Shown: in pieces, positions 27,929 through 35,463 of the stretch
How the letters are laid out: each line of letters begins with the position of its first letter
How positions within the stretch are numbered: the first letter of the stretch is position 1
From: Actinoplanes sp. TFC3
Lineage (GTDB): Bacteria; Actinomycetota; Actinomycetes; Mycobacteriales; Micromonosporaceae
Assembly: GCF_001553785.1 (NCBI RefSeq)
Contig: NZ_LOJP01000001.1
Location: 5,235,925-5,299,924 of the forward strand
Length of the DNA stretch: 64,000 bases
Reading direction: 5' to 3'
The notes under the pieces: generated by a model
What the model saw: the letters and a program-made list of their open reading frames with translations, nothing else
Told to the model about the DNA's origin: nothing
The model's database searches: none
Translations under genes and position numbers: made by a program

Positions 27929-30211
27929 TCAGTACGCCCCGGATCCGCGGACGACGGCGAAGGCGGTCCTCATCAGAATGACCAGGTCCACGGTCAGCGA
28001 CCAGTTCTCCACATACTGGATGTCCAGCCGGACCGATTCCTCCCAGGACAGGTCGGAGCGCCCGCTGACCTGCCACAAACCAGTCATACCAGGCTTGACC
28101 ACGAGCCGGCGCCGCATGTCCTCGGGATACATCTCGACCTCGCGCGGCAGCGGCGGCCGCGGCCCGACCAGCGACATCTGCCCCATCAGCACGTTGATGA
28201 GCTGTGGCAACTCGTCGAGCGAGAAGCGGCGCAGGATCCGCCCGGAGCGGGTGACCCGGGGATCCTGCTTCATCTTGAACAAGACCCCGTCACCGTCCTG
28301 CGACAGGGCGGCCAGGCGTGCCTCGGCGTCGACGTGCATGGTGCGGAACTTGAACATCCGGAAGGTTTCGCCACCACGGGCGACCCGCACCTGCCGGAAG
28401 AAGATCGGGCCGCCGGTGTCGAGCTTGATGCTCAACGCCACGGCCAGGAACACCGGGGAGAGCAGCAGGAGAAGAAAGCCCGACACGACCAGGTCGAACA
28501 GCCCCTTGACGAACCGCCGGCCGCCGGAGAGCCGGGCATGCTCGATGTGCATCATCGGCAACCCGTCCACCGGTCGCACCGTGATCCGGTCCCCAGCGGT
28601 GTCCACCAGCGAGGACGAAACAATCAGGTCGATGTCGTCGCGCTCCAACTGCCACGCCAGCCGCCGCAACATCGCCCCGTCCAGCTCGGGGCAGGTCAGC
28701 ACCATGACAGTGTCGGCCCCCGTAGCCGCGGCGGAGTTGGCGGCGGCATTGAGCCCACCGAAGATGGGCACGTCGAGCCTCGGGCCCGCGGTGGCGATCT
28801 GATCCAGCGGCAGGCACGCCCCGATGACCTGGAACCCGTGGTAGTAGCGGCGGTGCAACTGCCCAGTCATCTGCGCAACAGCGGCGGCATGGCCGAGCAC
28901 GAGGACGCGGTGCATGCAGGCCCCACCCCGCCGAGCCCGCTGCAAGATCTTGCGCAGCACAAACCGGCCGGACAGGGAGAAGAAGGTCGTCAGAACCAGG
29001 GCTATGAGCAGATACCCCCGAGCAAGATCAGCATGCACCACGTACGAAGTCAGCACGATCGCCAGCGTCAGGTGCACCCCGGCCCGAAGAACCCGCTGAT
29101 ACTCCTCCCCGCCGACAAAAAGGACACGCCGCTCGTACGCCTTGCTCAACGCCAGCAGACCCACCCACAACGGCGGAATAAGAGCGGACAGAACCAGGTA
29201 CCAGTCGGCGTAGTCAGCCCCCCGGAACCGCAAGAAGAACGCGGCCAACGTGGCGGCGACGGTCGCCCCGAAGTCGGTAACGAGCAGCAGCTTGACGTAC
29301 CGCGCTTCCCACACCCAGCGATCAGCATGCCCGCGGGCCCAGAAGTCAGGGAGGTCACGCTCGGTGAAGCCCGAGTACTGGGGGGTCCGGGGGATTTCCT
29401 GGGTGGCGACTTCTTCGGTTTGCGCCCCATCGTGCAGGGGCGGGTGGGCTTGCGGGCGGGACCTGGTGGTCGCGCCCCTGAGGGTGGCCTGGGCGGCCTC
29501 GGAGAGGGTGGCTCCGGCGTCGCCGCGCAGGGTGGCTCCGGCGTCGCCGCGCAGGGCTGCGCCTGCCTGGGCCCAGGACGCTGCGTTTGCTGCGCTCTGC
29601 TGGGCCGCGTGGGCGCTGTCGTGCTGCGTCGCTTCGGGGTGCGGGGCTTGCAGCGTCGCTTGCGTCACCTCGGGGCCGAAGTCCTGCAGCATGCCGTGCG
29701 CCCCTTCGGGCAGCGGCGCGCGCGTCTCCTGCGGACTTGCGGCTTTCGCCCCAGCGTCCCCGAACCATGAGGCGGCCAGCCCTGTCTGCATGCCCGCCTC
29801 CTGCCCTGGGCCCGCTTGCAAGCCTGGAGACCGTGCTGCCGACTCCCCCGCTCGCGGGCCCAAGCCTTCAGCCTGCAGCCCCGCGGCCCCCTCCGCCGCG
29901 CCCGATCCCTCAAAGCGCGCAGCAAGCCTCGATTGCGTGTCGTCCAGCTTCGGCACCCGCAGCCGGGACTGACTGTCCTCCGCACCGGGCACCCGCAGCC
30001 GGGACTGGCTCTCCTCGGGGTGCGGCATGCGTTGCCGGGACTGCATCTCCTGGGGCACGCGCAGTCTTGCCTGGGTGTCCTCGAGCAGCCGGGCCGGTTT
30101 GTCCTCGAACTGGGATGCGCGCAGCCCGGCCGGCGCGGCTGGCTCTTCGGGCGCTGGCCGCGGTATCTCCTGCGTGGCGACCTCCCCGGTCGCCGCCTTC
30201 GTCGTCGTCAC
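27929..30211 (-). CDS. Polyprenyl-phosphate sugar phosphotransferase with long repetitive N-terminus
   Basis: A 760-residue initiating enzyme. GTG 30211 is preceded at 9 nt by GGAGG; an upstream start at 30313 is less likely. Residues 1 to about 300 are low-complexity, probably disordered. They hold repeats of the type ESQSRLRVP (around 68, 80 and 93) and LRGDAGAT (about 220-235), and a duplicated VATQEIPR at 11-18 and 268-275. Then follow about four membrane helices (about 305-420), a CoA-binding-like region and a final helix. The bacterial sugar transferase domain comes last (FKFRTMHVDAEARL, RRFSLDELPQLINVL, SLVGPRPPLPREV, KPGMTGLWQVSGRS). It transfers sugar-1-phosphate to undecaprenyl phosphate. 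Confidence 0.88.
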   Translation of the reverse strand: MTTTKAATGEVATQEIPRPAPEEPAAPAGLRASQFEDKPARLLEDTQARLRVPQEMQSRQRMPHPEESQSRLRVPGAEDSQSRLRVPKLDDTQSRLAARFEGSGAAEGAAGLQAEGLGPRAGESAARSPGLQAGPGQEAGMQTGLAASWFGDAGAKAASPQETRAPLPEGAHGMLQDFGPEVTQATLQAPHPEATQHDSAHAAQQSAANAASWAQAGAALRGDAGATLRGDAGATLSEAAQATLRGATTRSRPQAHPPLHDGAQTEEVATQEIPRTPQYSGFTERDLPDFWARGHADRWVWEARYVKLLLVTDFGATVAATLAAFFLRFRGADYADWYLVLSALIPPLWVGLLALSKAYERRVLFVGGEEYQRVLRAGVHLTLAIVLTSYVVHADLARGYLLIALVLTTFFSLSGRFVLRKILQRARRGGACMHRVLVLGHAAAVAQMTGQLHRRYYHGFQVIGACLPLDQIATAGPRLDVPIFGGLNAAANSAAATGADTVMVLTCPELDGAMLRRLAWQLERDDIDLIVSSSLVDTAGDRITVRPVDGLPMMHIEHARLSGGRRFVKGLFDLVVSGFLLLLLSPVFLAVALSIKLDTGGPIFFRQVRVARGGETFRMFKFRTMHVDAEARLAALSQDGDGVLFKMKQDPRVTRSGRILRRFSLDELPQLINVLMGQMSLVGPRPPLPREVEMYPEDMRRRLVVKPGMTGLWQVSGRSDLSWEESVRLDIQYVENWSLTVDLVILMRTAFAVVRGSGAY
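29507..29554. repeat. Two perfect 24-bp tandem repeats
   Basis: Two identical 24-bp units (29507-29530, 29531-29554) encode back-to-back LRGDAGAT repeats in the disordered N-terminus of the sugar transferase. A 24-bp period keeps the frame, so copy-number change would only alter length. Confidence 0.85.
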
Positions 30212-30403
30212 GAAGCTTCTGCCTCCAGTGAGACCCCACGCCCACTTGGCAATTCCTGGCACTCCACCTTTGTCACGCACCCCACCCCTTGGCCCACAGC
30301 AAAACAAGCGCAAGGAACAACCCTGGCGGTGAACGCTAGACGAAGATCACGTATTTACCGACCCGCGTGTCAAAATCTTTATCGGCGCTCCACAGCAAAA
30401 GTT

Positions 30404-30428
30404 CGGATGCCGGCGCGGGCGGCATCCG
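30404..30428 (-). terminator. Attenuator-like hairpin in the leader
   Basis: CGGATGCCG and CGGCATCCG (9-bp perfect stem, 7-nt loop) are followed on the minus strand by AACTTTTG. It lies about 190 bp upstream of the sugar transferase start, where a terminator would act as an attenuator. Confidence 0.4.
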
Positions 30429-30745
30429 AGCGCATTGCAGGTTAACTCCGATCTACTTCGGACAAAATAGCAGTCCAAGCAGGCGTGAAGGAAGTCTCCC
30501 GTCTATGTCCATTCAGTCCGGTTTGACCGGTCTATTTGTCCGACTCGGGGAGTTAGTGACACCGGACGGTAGCACACCGTACCGCTGCGACTCCGGCGAG
30601 GGAGCACTTGTGATCTTCGATACCGAATAGCTTCCGGTGCGATCCCGGCAACTCGATGTGACCGTCGTTAACGGCGGGAGGCAAACGTCACTGCGCACTT
30701 GACAGTTAACTGTGCCACTTCTCCCAACCGGTTCCCACCCATTGC

Positions 30746-30759
30746 TGGAAGCGCTCCCA
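30746..30759. promoter_or_regulatory. CebR-like LacI-family box
   Basis: TGGAAGCGCTCCCA matches the streptomycete CebR consensus TGGGAGCGCTCCCA at 13 of 14 positions. It lies in the exopolysaccharide leader region. A perfect copy of this box occurs at 40021. Confidence 0.45.
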
Positions 30760-31001
30760 TTTCTTGTACCCACTAAAGCGCTACATAAAGGGGAACCGAT
30801 CTCTACCGAGGACGGCCCGACCACGCCCCGGCACCGCGCTCGTCCGCAAAAGATCATGCGAAAAAAGACCGGAGCGGTAGGAGAAGCAATCCGCGCCGAC
30901 GCAGATCACTCATACCGCGCAACGACCGCAGCCTGGCGATCGAGAAGAAGCCCCCGATGCGGACTGTGCCAACCGACGGCAGCGTCCCGGACCCGGCAAG
31001 C

Positions 31002-31229
31002 TCATCGATTCAAAATTTCGCCGACCAGTCGTAACGCCAACGCGGGACACTGATCAACAGCCCGCTCGGCGTTCTTCCGCAGCGCCGCCGGCACCACCGG
31101 CCGGACCTCCCCGCTACGGGCCAGCGGGTATCCCCAGTCGTCCTCGACCAGGATCTCGGGCAGCAGCTCGGCACAGAGACCACGCCCATCACAGGCTGTC
31201 CAGTCAATGTGGAGTCTGTTTTCGCTCAT
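31002..31229 (-). CDS. Small [3Fe-4S]-type ferredoxin
   Basis: A 75-residue protein with WTACDGRGLCAELLPEI and DQCPALALRL. These give three cysteines in the C-x5-C ... C-P pattern of actinobacterial single-cluster ferredoxins, more likely [3Fe-4S] than [4Fe-4S]. ATG 31229 overlaps the stop of the NuoF-like gene (ATGA) and has a GGGGAG ribosome-binding site. As last gene of the redox operon it probably carries electrons between the NuoF-like flavoprotein and the membrane cytochrome or another acceptor. Confidence 0.85.
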   Translation of the reverse strand: MSENRLHIDWTACDGRGLCAELLPEILVEDDWGYPLARSGEVRPVVPAALRKNAERAVDQCPALALRLVGEILNR

Positions 31230-32518
31230 CGCTCCCCCTCCCCGCGCCCACGCCAAAAAGAGGCCGGCCCAGGCGAGGACAAGGCCGGAGCCGAGGCCGG
31301 CTCGGACAGAGACGGGGCCACGCACCACCCCGCCAGATGCGCTGCGACATCCGCCTCGAAAACCCGCATAGCGCTGCGAACCATCCGAACCGTCCCATCC
31401 GGATGCCGGCACGCTCCCCGCCCGCTGACCAGCGCACTCAGCCGCTCCACCTCGGCGGTCAGCCCCGGCCGCACCCGCCGCCGGGCCAGGTCACCCAGCG
31501 TCGCCGCCAACCGCGGCAAGCCGTTGATGCACGGCCCGCATTGGCCCGCCACTTCCCCGGCCAGGTACCCGGCGATCCGAGCCGTCTCCATCAGCCCGCA
31601 CCCGTCAGCGGCCAGCGCGACCACCACCCCCGCGCCCGGCGTTGCCCCGAAGGGCGCCAGGCCTGCCCGGCTGAAGGGCAGGTCGGGCAGCGCCGGAACC
31701 CAGCCACCGTGGTACCCGCCGAGCAGCAGCGCCTGCAACCGGGTGGCCGGGCCGCCGGCGGCGTCGACGAGGTCGCTCAGGCGTACCCCATAAGCGGCTT
31801 CCACCACGCCCGGAGCCTGCACCGCACCGCTCACCGTGGCCAGGAACGTGCCCGGCTCGTCGGACGTGCCCGCCTCGCGGAACCACTGGGGGCCGAAGCG
31901 GGCGAGCAGCGCGATGTGGCCCAGCGTTTCGACGTTCTGCACCAGGGTGGGGGAGCCATTCACGCCGGCCTCGGTGACCCGAAGGCGCTTGTCCGACGGC
32001 ACGGCGGGCTTGCCGGACACCGCGTTGACCAGCGCGGATTCCTCCCCCGCGACGAACCGGTCAGGCGCGATCGTCACCGTCACGGGCACGGCGTCCAGTC
32101 CCGCATCGCGCCGGGCGTCGAGCGCGCGGCGGACATCGGCGGCCGCCGCGGTGGAGACGTAAAGATGGGCCTGGCGCGCGCCCAGGGCCTGGGCGACCAC
32201 CTGCAAACCGTCAAGAACAAGGTGCGGTTGGTACGCCAGCAGCGCGCGATCCTTGCCGCTGGCCGGCTCGCCTTCGGAGCCGTTGCCGACTACGACGGGC
32301 ACGCCGTTGGCTCCGAGAACCGCGTCAACTTTGCGCCACGCAGGGAAGCCGGCCCCACCACGCCCGGTCAGTCCGGCGTCGCGCAGCAGGGCGACCAGTT
32401 GCGCTCCGGTGAGCCGGGGCGCGCGGGCGTACCGGGCGAGGTGGGGGTCGAGGCGTCCATCGGTGCTGCCCGCGAGCAGGCGCCGGCCCGCGCCGGGCGG
32501 GGCGTCCACGGTAGTCAT
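31226..32518 (-). CDS. NuoF-like NADH-binding flavoprotein
   Basis: A 430-residue protein with complex I 51-kDa subunit features: GLTGRGGAGFPAWRK (NADH site), NGSEGEPASGKDRAL (flavin/NADH region), an SLBB-like segment (TVSGAVQAPGVVEAAYGVRL), and C-terminal cysteines QCGPC and GACRHPDG for an iron-sulfur cluster. There is no accompanying NuoE or NuoG, so it is not respiratory complex I. It probably oxidises NAD(P)H and feeds a neighbouring ferredoxin and cytochrome. ATG 32518 follows GGAGG and overlaps the cytochrome gene stop (ATGA). Confidence 0.85.
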   Translation of the reverse strand: MTTVDAPPGAGRRLLAGSTDGRLDPHLARYARAPRLTGAQLVALLRDAGLTGRGGAGFPAWRKVDAVLGANGVPVVVGNGSEGEPASGKDRALLAYQPHLVLDGLQVVAQALGARQAHLYVSTAAAADVRRALDARRDAGLDAVPVTVTIAPDRFVAGEESALVNAVSGKPAVPSDKRLRVTEAGVNGSPTLVQNVETLGHIALLARFGPQWFREAGTSDEPGTFLATVSGAVQAPGVVEAAYGVRLSDLVDAAGGPATRLQALLLGGYHGGWVPALPDLPFSRAGLAPFGATPGAGVVVALAADGCGLMETARIAGYLAGEVAGQCGPCINGLPRLAATLGDLARRRVRPGLTAEVERLSALVSGRGACRHPDGTVRMVRSAMRVFEADVAAHLAGWCVAPSLSEPASAPALSSPGPASFWRGRGEGER

Positions 32519-33093
32519 CGAACCTCCTGCAGGGCGCGGGGACGGCGGCGTGGCACGCGGTCCGGGTGGCGGGGGAAGGATGGGGTGAACCGCCAGACCA
32601 CTGCGGCGAGGACCAGGGCGGCGCAGAGGGCGGTGACCGTACGCAGCCACCAGGAGCCGCCGTCGGTGCCGGTTTGCAGGCCGTGCAGCACGGCAACCGG
32701 CCAGCACAGGTAGGCCAGCCAGTGCACCGCCCGCCACGCCCGCGCCCCGAGCCGGTGGCGCAGCAGACTGGTAAGGATCAGCGCGAGAACCAGGTCGAAG
32801 CCGACGGTTCCCAAGCCGATCCAGAACGGTCGATATTCGGCGAAGAACGGCAACACAAGGTCGAAAGCGCGCAATTGGGCGTACGGATCAAAATAGAGCG
32901 CAACCACGTGCCCGAGCAGGAAGACGACGGCCAGCAGCCCCGCATTGCGGTGAAGCAGGCTGACTGCGAAGCGCGGCAGCCCGAATGCCGTCCGCCCCGA
33001 CCGCGCGCCGATTCCCAGGGCGACCACGATGGACAGCAGGACGAGCGAAACAAGCCCCGTTCCCCGCCCGAAATACCAGAGCGCATCGGTCAT
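32515..33093 (-). CDS. Ferric-reductase-like cytochrome b membrane protein
   Basis: A 192-residue protein with five to six membrane helices. Two His pairs, each spaced 14 residues, lie in helices: LLHRNAGLLAVVFLLGHVV and VHWLAYLCWPVAVLHGL. This is the bis-heme pattern of ferric-reductase-like/NOX transmembrane domains. There is no cytoplasmic FAD/NAD domain; the NuoF-like partner in the operon may supply electrons. It probably passes electrons across the membrane to an extracytoplasmic acceptor. ATG 33093 overlaps the apbE stop and its own stop overlaps the NuoF-like start. Confidence 0.85.
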   Translation of the reverse strand: MTDALWYFGRGTGLVSLVLLSIVVALGIGARSGRTAFGLPRFAVSLLHRNAGLLAVVFLLGHVVALYFDPYAQLRAFDLVLPFFAEYRPFWIGLGTVGFDLVLALILTSLLRHRLGARAWRAVHWLAYLCWPVAVLHGLQTGTDGGSWWLRTVTALCAALVLAAVVWRFTPSFPRHPDRVPRRRPRALQEVR

Positions 33094-33998
33094 GCCGGCC
33101 ACCCACCCAGCCGAACAACCTCCATACCGGGAGTTACCAGCCGCGCGGGACAACCCTCGAGCACATCCCCATTTCCCCGTACGATCGCAGCGGTGCTGAG
33201 CGTATTGGCCCGCAAACACGAGAACGCAGCCACCGAAACCGTTCGCCACACCGCTCGCACCGGCCGTCCCGTCCGCGGGTCCAGGATGTGGTGCAGCGAC
33301 TCCCCCGCCCGGGACCACGTGCGGCTGACCGTGCTCGAAGAGGCGAGCGCCGCCCCGGCCGGAAGCCCCACAACACACCGGGGATCCCCAGGCCGATCCT
33401 GCACGAGTACCCGCCAATCCCCCTCCGGCGCCGGCCCGGCCGTAGCGATGTCCCCACCAAGCGCCACCATCACCCCGGTACCAAGCCGGTGCGCCACCCG
33501 CAGCGCCGCCCGATCAGCCGCCACAGCCTTAGCGGTAGCGCCCAGATCAAGAAGCACCCCATCCGGCACAGTGAGCCGCTCCCCGGCAAGACGGACATCA
33601 CGCCAATCCGGAGCCGCAAACACGCGTACGGCCGGAGCAACCTCCCGCCCGGTGATGGCAGCGAAATCCCTGTCGTAGCCCAGCCCGCTCAACGCCGCCC
33701 CCACCGTCGGATCAACATCCCCGCCGGTACGCGCAGCAGCATCCAACGCCGCCGCGACGAGATCGGCCAGCAGCGGGCTGACGGTCACGGGGAGCCCCCG
33801 GTTCCGGCAGGCCCGCCGCAGCTCGGAGTCCGGCCGGAACCGGCTGCACGCTGCGTCAACAGCGGCAAGCTCGGCCTTGACGAGCGCCGTTGCCGCGTCG
33901 AGGGAGCCGGGGTCGGTGACCACGATGCGCGCGGTAGTACCCCAGACCGGCCACTGAGCGGTGTCCGCACCAACGGGAAGCATCTCGATCAGCGGCAT
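33090..33998 (-). CDS. apbE: FAD:protein FMN transferase
   Basis: A 302-residue ApbE-family protein that attaches FMN covalently to Thr/Ser of target proteins outside the cytoplasm. Motifs: LLDLGATAKAVAADRA (FAD-binding loop), MVALGGDIAT and HHILDPRTGRPV (metal/FAD site). I see no clear signal peptide or lipobox at the chosen ATG 33998, which is supported by GGGAGG 8 nt upstream. Export of this copy is therefore uncertain. The expected FMN-binding-domain substrate is not recognisable in the operon; the gene before it encodes only a signal peptide and a low-complexity tail. Confidence 0.87.
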   Translation of the reverse strand: MPLIEMLPVGADTAQWPVWGTTARIVVTDPGSLDAATALVKAELAAVDAACSRFRPDSELRRACRNRGLPVTVSPLLADLVAAALDAAARTGGDVDPTVGAALSGLGYDRDFAAITGREVAPAVRVFAAPDWRDVRLAGERLTVPDGVLLDLGATAKAVAADRAALRVAHRLGTGVMVALGGDIATAGPAPEGDWRVLVQDRPGDPRCVVGLPAGAALASSSTVSRTWSRAGESLHHILDPRTGRPVRAVWRTVSVAAFSCLRANTLSTAAIVRGNGDVLEGCPARLVTPGMEVVRLGGWPA

Positions 33999-33999
33999 G

Positions 34000-34320
34000 T
34001 CAGGAACCTCCCGACGTGGCTTGCCCCGAGTCGCCATCCCGATCGGTGAGCTGCGGGGTGCCGCTGCTGACCTGACCTGAACCGCTGTCGCTGTCACCGG
34101 TCGACCCGCTGTCAACCGTCGCATCGCCGCTGCCAGTCGAGCCGGTGGCGGAACCGGAGCCGCTACCGCCAGTCGAGCCGGTACCGGTGCCGGTGCCGGT
34201 GGCGGTGCCGGTCGAGGCGGCGTGGGCGGCGAGGCCGGTGGCCAGCGTGCCGGCGAGTCCGGCGGCGACGAGGGCGCCGGTGAGTGCCGTGGTTCGGCGT
34301 AGTGCCTTGTCGCGGTCCAT
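34000..34320 (-). CDS. Exported Ser/Gly/Thr-rich peptide, possible FMN_bind remnant
   Basis: A 106-residue protein. The N-terminal signal peptide (KALRRTTALTGALVAAG, cleavage near GLAAHA) is followed by about 70 residues almost wholly of Gly, Ser, Thr, Ala and Asp. As I recall, actinobacterial FMN-binding proteins encoded beside ferric-reductase-like genes start with just such a signal peptide and linker before the FMN_bind domain. Here the frame stops where that domain should begin and apbE starts 1 nt later. It may be a deletion remnant, a stalk, or an unconventional flavin carrier. ATG 34320 has GGGAGA 9 nt upstream. First gene of the redox operon. Confidence 0.7.
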   Translation of the reverse strand: MDRDKALRRTTALTGALVAAGLAGTLATGLAAHAASTGTATGTGTGTGSTGGSGSGSATGSTGSGDATVDSGSTGDSDSGSGQVSSGTPQLTDRDGDSGQATSGGS

Positions 34321-34452
34321 CGGTGATCGTCTCCCTGAGGCTGGGGCGCGTCTTTGTTGACGACTCAACCAATGTGCGGGCTCAACCTCTCTGCGCCCTG
34401 TGGTCGCCCTGAGCGGTTCCTGTGGATGCCCGGCGCCGCGCCCCACCAGGGG

Positions 34453-35070
34453 TCAGAGCATGTCCAGCCCCATCGCCTTGGTGACTGCGGCCGTACGGTC
34501 AGCGACGCCCAACTTGGAGAAGGCCCGCAGCAGGTGCGTCTTCACGGTCGCCTCGGTGATGTGCAGCTCCTTGCCGATCTCCCCGTTCGTCCGACCGCGG
34601 GCCACCAACCGCAACACTTCGGCCTCGCGCGCGGACAGACTCGGCGGCGCCGGACTACGCGCCTGCCGTACCAGCGTCGACGCCACACTCGGAGCCAGCA
34701 CCGTCTCCCCCCGCGCAGCCGCCCACACAGCCTCAGCCAGGTCAGCCGCCGACGCATCCTTGAGCAGGTATCCCCCAGCCCCAGCCTCGATGGCCCGCAA
34801 GATGTCGCGATCCGACTCGTAGGTGGTGAGCACCAGCACCCGGACCCCCGGCACCCGAGCCACAATCGCCCCGGTCGCCTCCACGCCATCCATCCCCGGC
34901 ATCCGCAGGTCCATCAGCACGATGTCCGGCTTCAGCTCAACAGCCCGGGCCAGCCCCTCATCCCCCGACGAGGCCTCGCCGGCAACGACCAGACCGGGCT
35001 CGCTCTCCACCATCCCCCGCAGCCCATGCCGCACCACCGGATGGTCATCCACCAGCAGAACCCGGATCAT
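34453..35070 (-). CDS. NarL/LuxR-type response regulator
   Basis: A 205-residue regulator. Receiver domain: VLLVDDHPVVRHGL, phospho-acceptor D54 in VLMDLRMPGMDG, conserved Thr in VLVLTTYESD, Lys in GYLLKDAS. C-terminal LuxR helix-turn-helix: LSAREAEVLRLVARGRTNGE and ITEATVKTHLLRAFSKLGV. It pairs with the histidine kinase at 35464-36567, though unusually about 390 bp separate them. ATG 35070 is chosen over GTG 35076. It probably controls the ABC-2 export genes upstream in the same direction. Confidence 0.9.
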   Translation of the reverse strand: MIRVLLVDDHPVVRHGLRGMVESEPGLVVAGEASSGDEGLARAVELKPDIVLMDLRMPGMDGVEATGAIVARVPGVRVLVLTTYESDRDILRAIEAGAGGYLLKDASAADLAEAVWAAARGETVLAPSVASTLVRQARSPAPPSLSAREAEVLRLVARGRTNGEIGKELHITEATVKTHLLRAFSKLGVADRTAAVTKAMGLDML

Positions 35071-35463
35071 CCCCACTCCCCCCAGAGCCGGTCATCAACA
35101 CACCGCCGCCATCCTCCACCTGCCCTCGCGCCCCGGCCGATGCACTCCCTCGAAGAACACGAGCTTCCGGGGTACGGCGGAAAGCGGCCGAGATCTCAAG
35201 AGCCGACCGCAGGAACAAGCCGGGTGGCGCGAGGCCCGCCTCAGATCGCCGCTCAGCCCCGCACCGCGCGCGGTGCGGGGTCTGCAACGCCCCCGGTGGC
35301 GCTCCGAACCCAGCACCGCCCGCGTCTCTGCAAGCCACCAGGCCCACCCACAGCAACGCCCAGCCCACCCCCCGGACACGCCCCACACCCGACGAACCAC
35401 CCACCGGCTCCTGCGCGCCTCCTCCGAATCCGCACCTCACAACCCCGGCCCGGCTACCCCCGG
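35071..35463 (-). other. Gap between kinase and regulator genes, with a doubtful ORF
   Basis: A GTG at 35467 overlaps the kinase stop (GTGA). It opens a 140-codon frame ending at 35045, inside the regulator gene, so the geometry mimics translational coupling at both ends. But the product is Gly/Ala/Arg-rich with no recognisable domain, and third-codon positions are less G/C-biased than in neighbouring genes. I regard it as probably non-coding; a regulator promoter could lie here instead. Confidence 0.3.

Larger units (their letters stand above)
30212..31001. other. Long AT-richer leader region of the exopolysaccharide cluster
   Basis: Nearly 800 bp without a convincing gene, visibly richer in A/T than the flanks. 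Short open frames here lack coding character or ribosome-binding sites. It holds a 9-bp-stem hairpin (30404-30428) that on the minus strand is followed by AACTTTTG, terminator- or attenuator-like. It also holds a 12-bp palindrome ACAGTTAACTGT (30702-30713) and a LacI/CebR-like box (30746-30759). Probably the promoter and untranslated leader of the minus-strand cluster starting at 30211. Confidence 0.6.

Noticed and set aside
30513-30857. 114-codon minus-strand frame in the exopolysaccharide leader
   Set aside because: No ribosome-binding site, no G/C third-position bias and no recognisable domain; the region looks regulatory.
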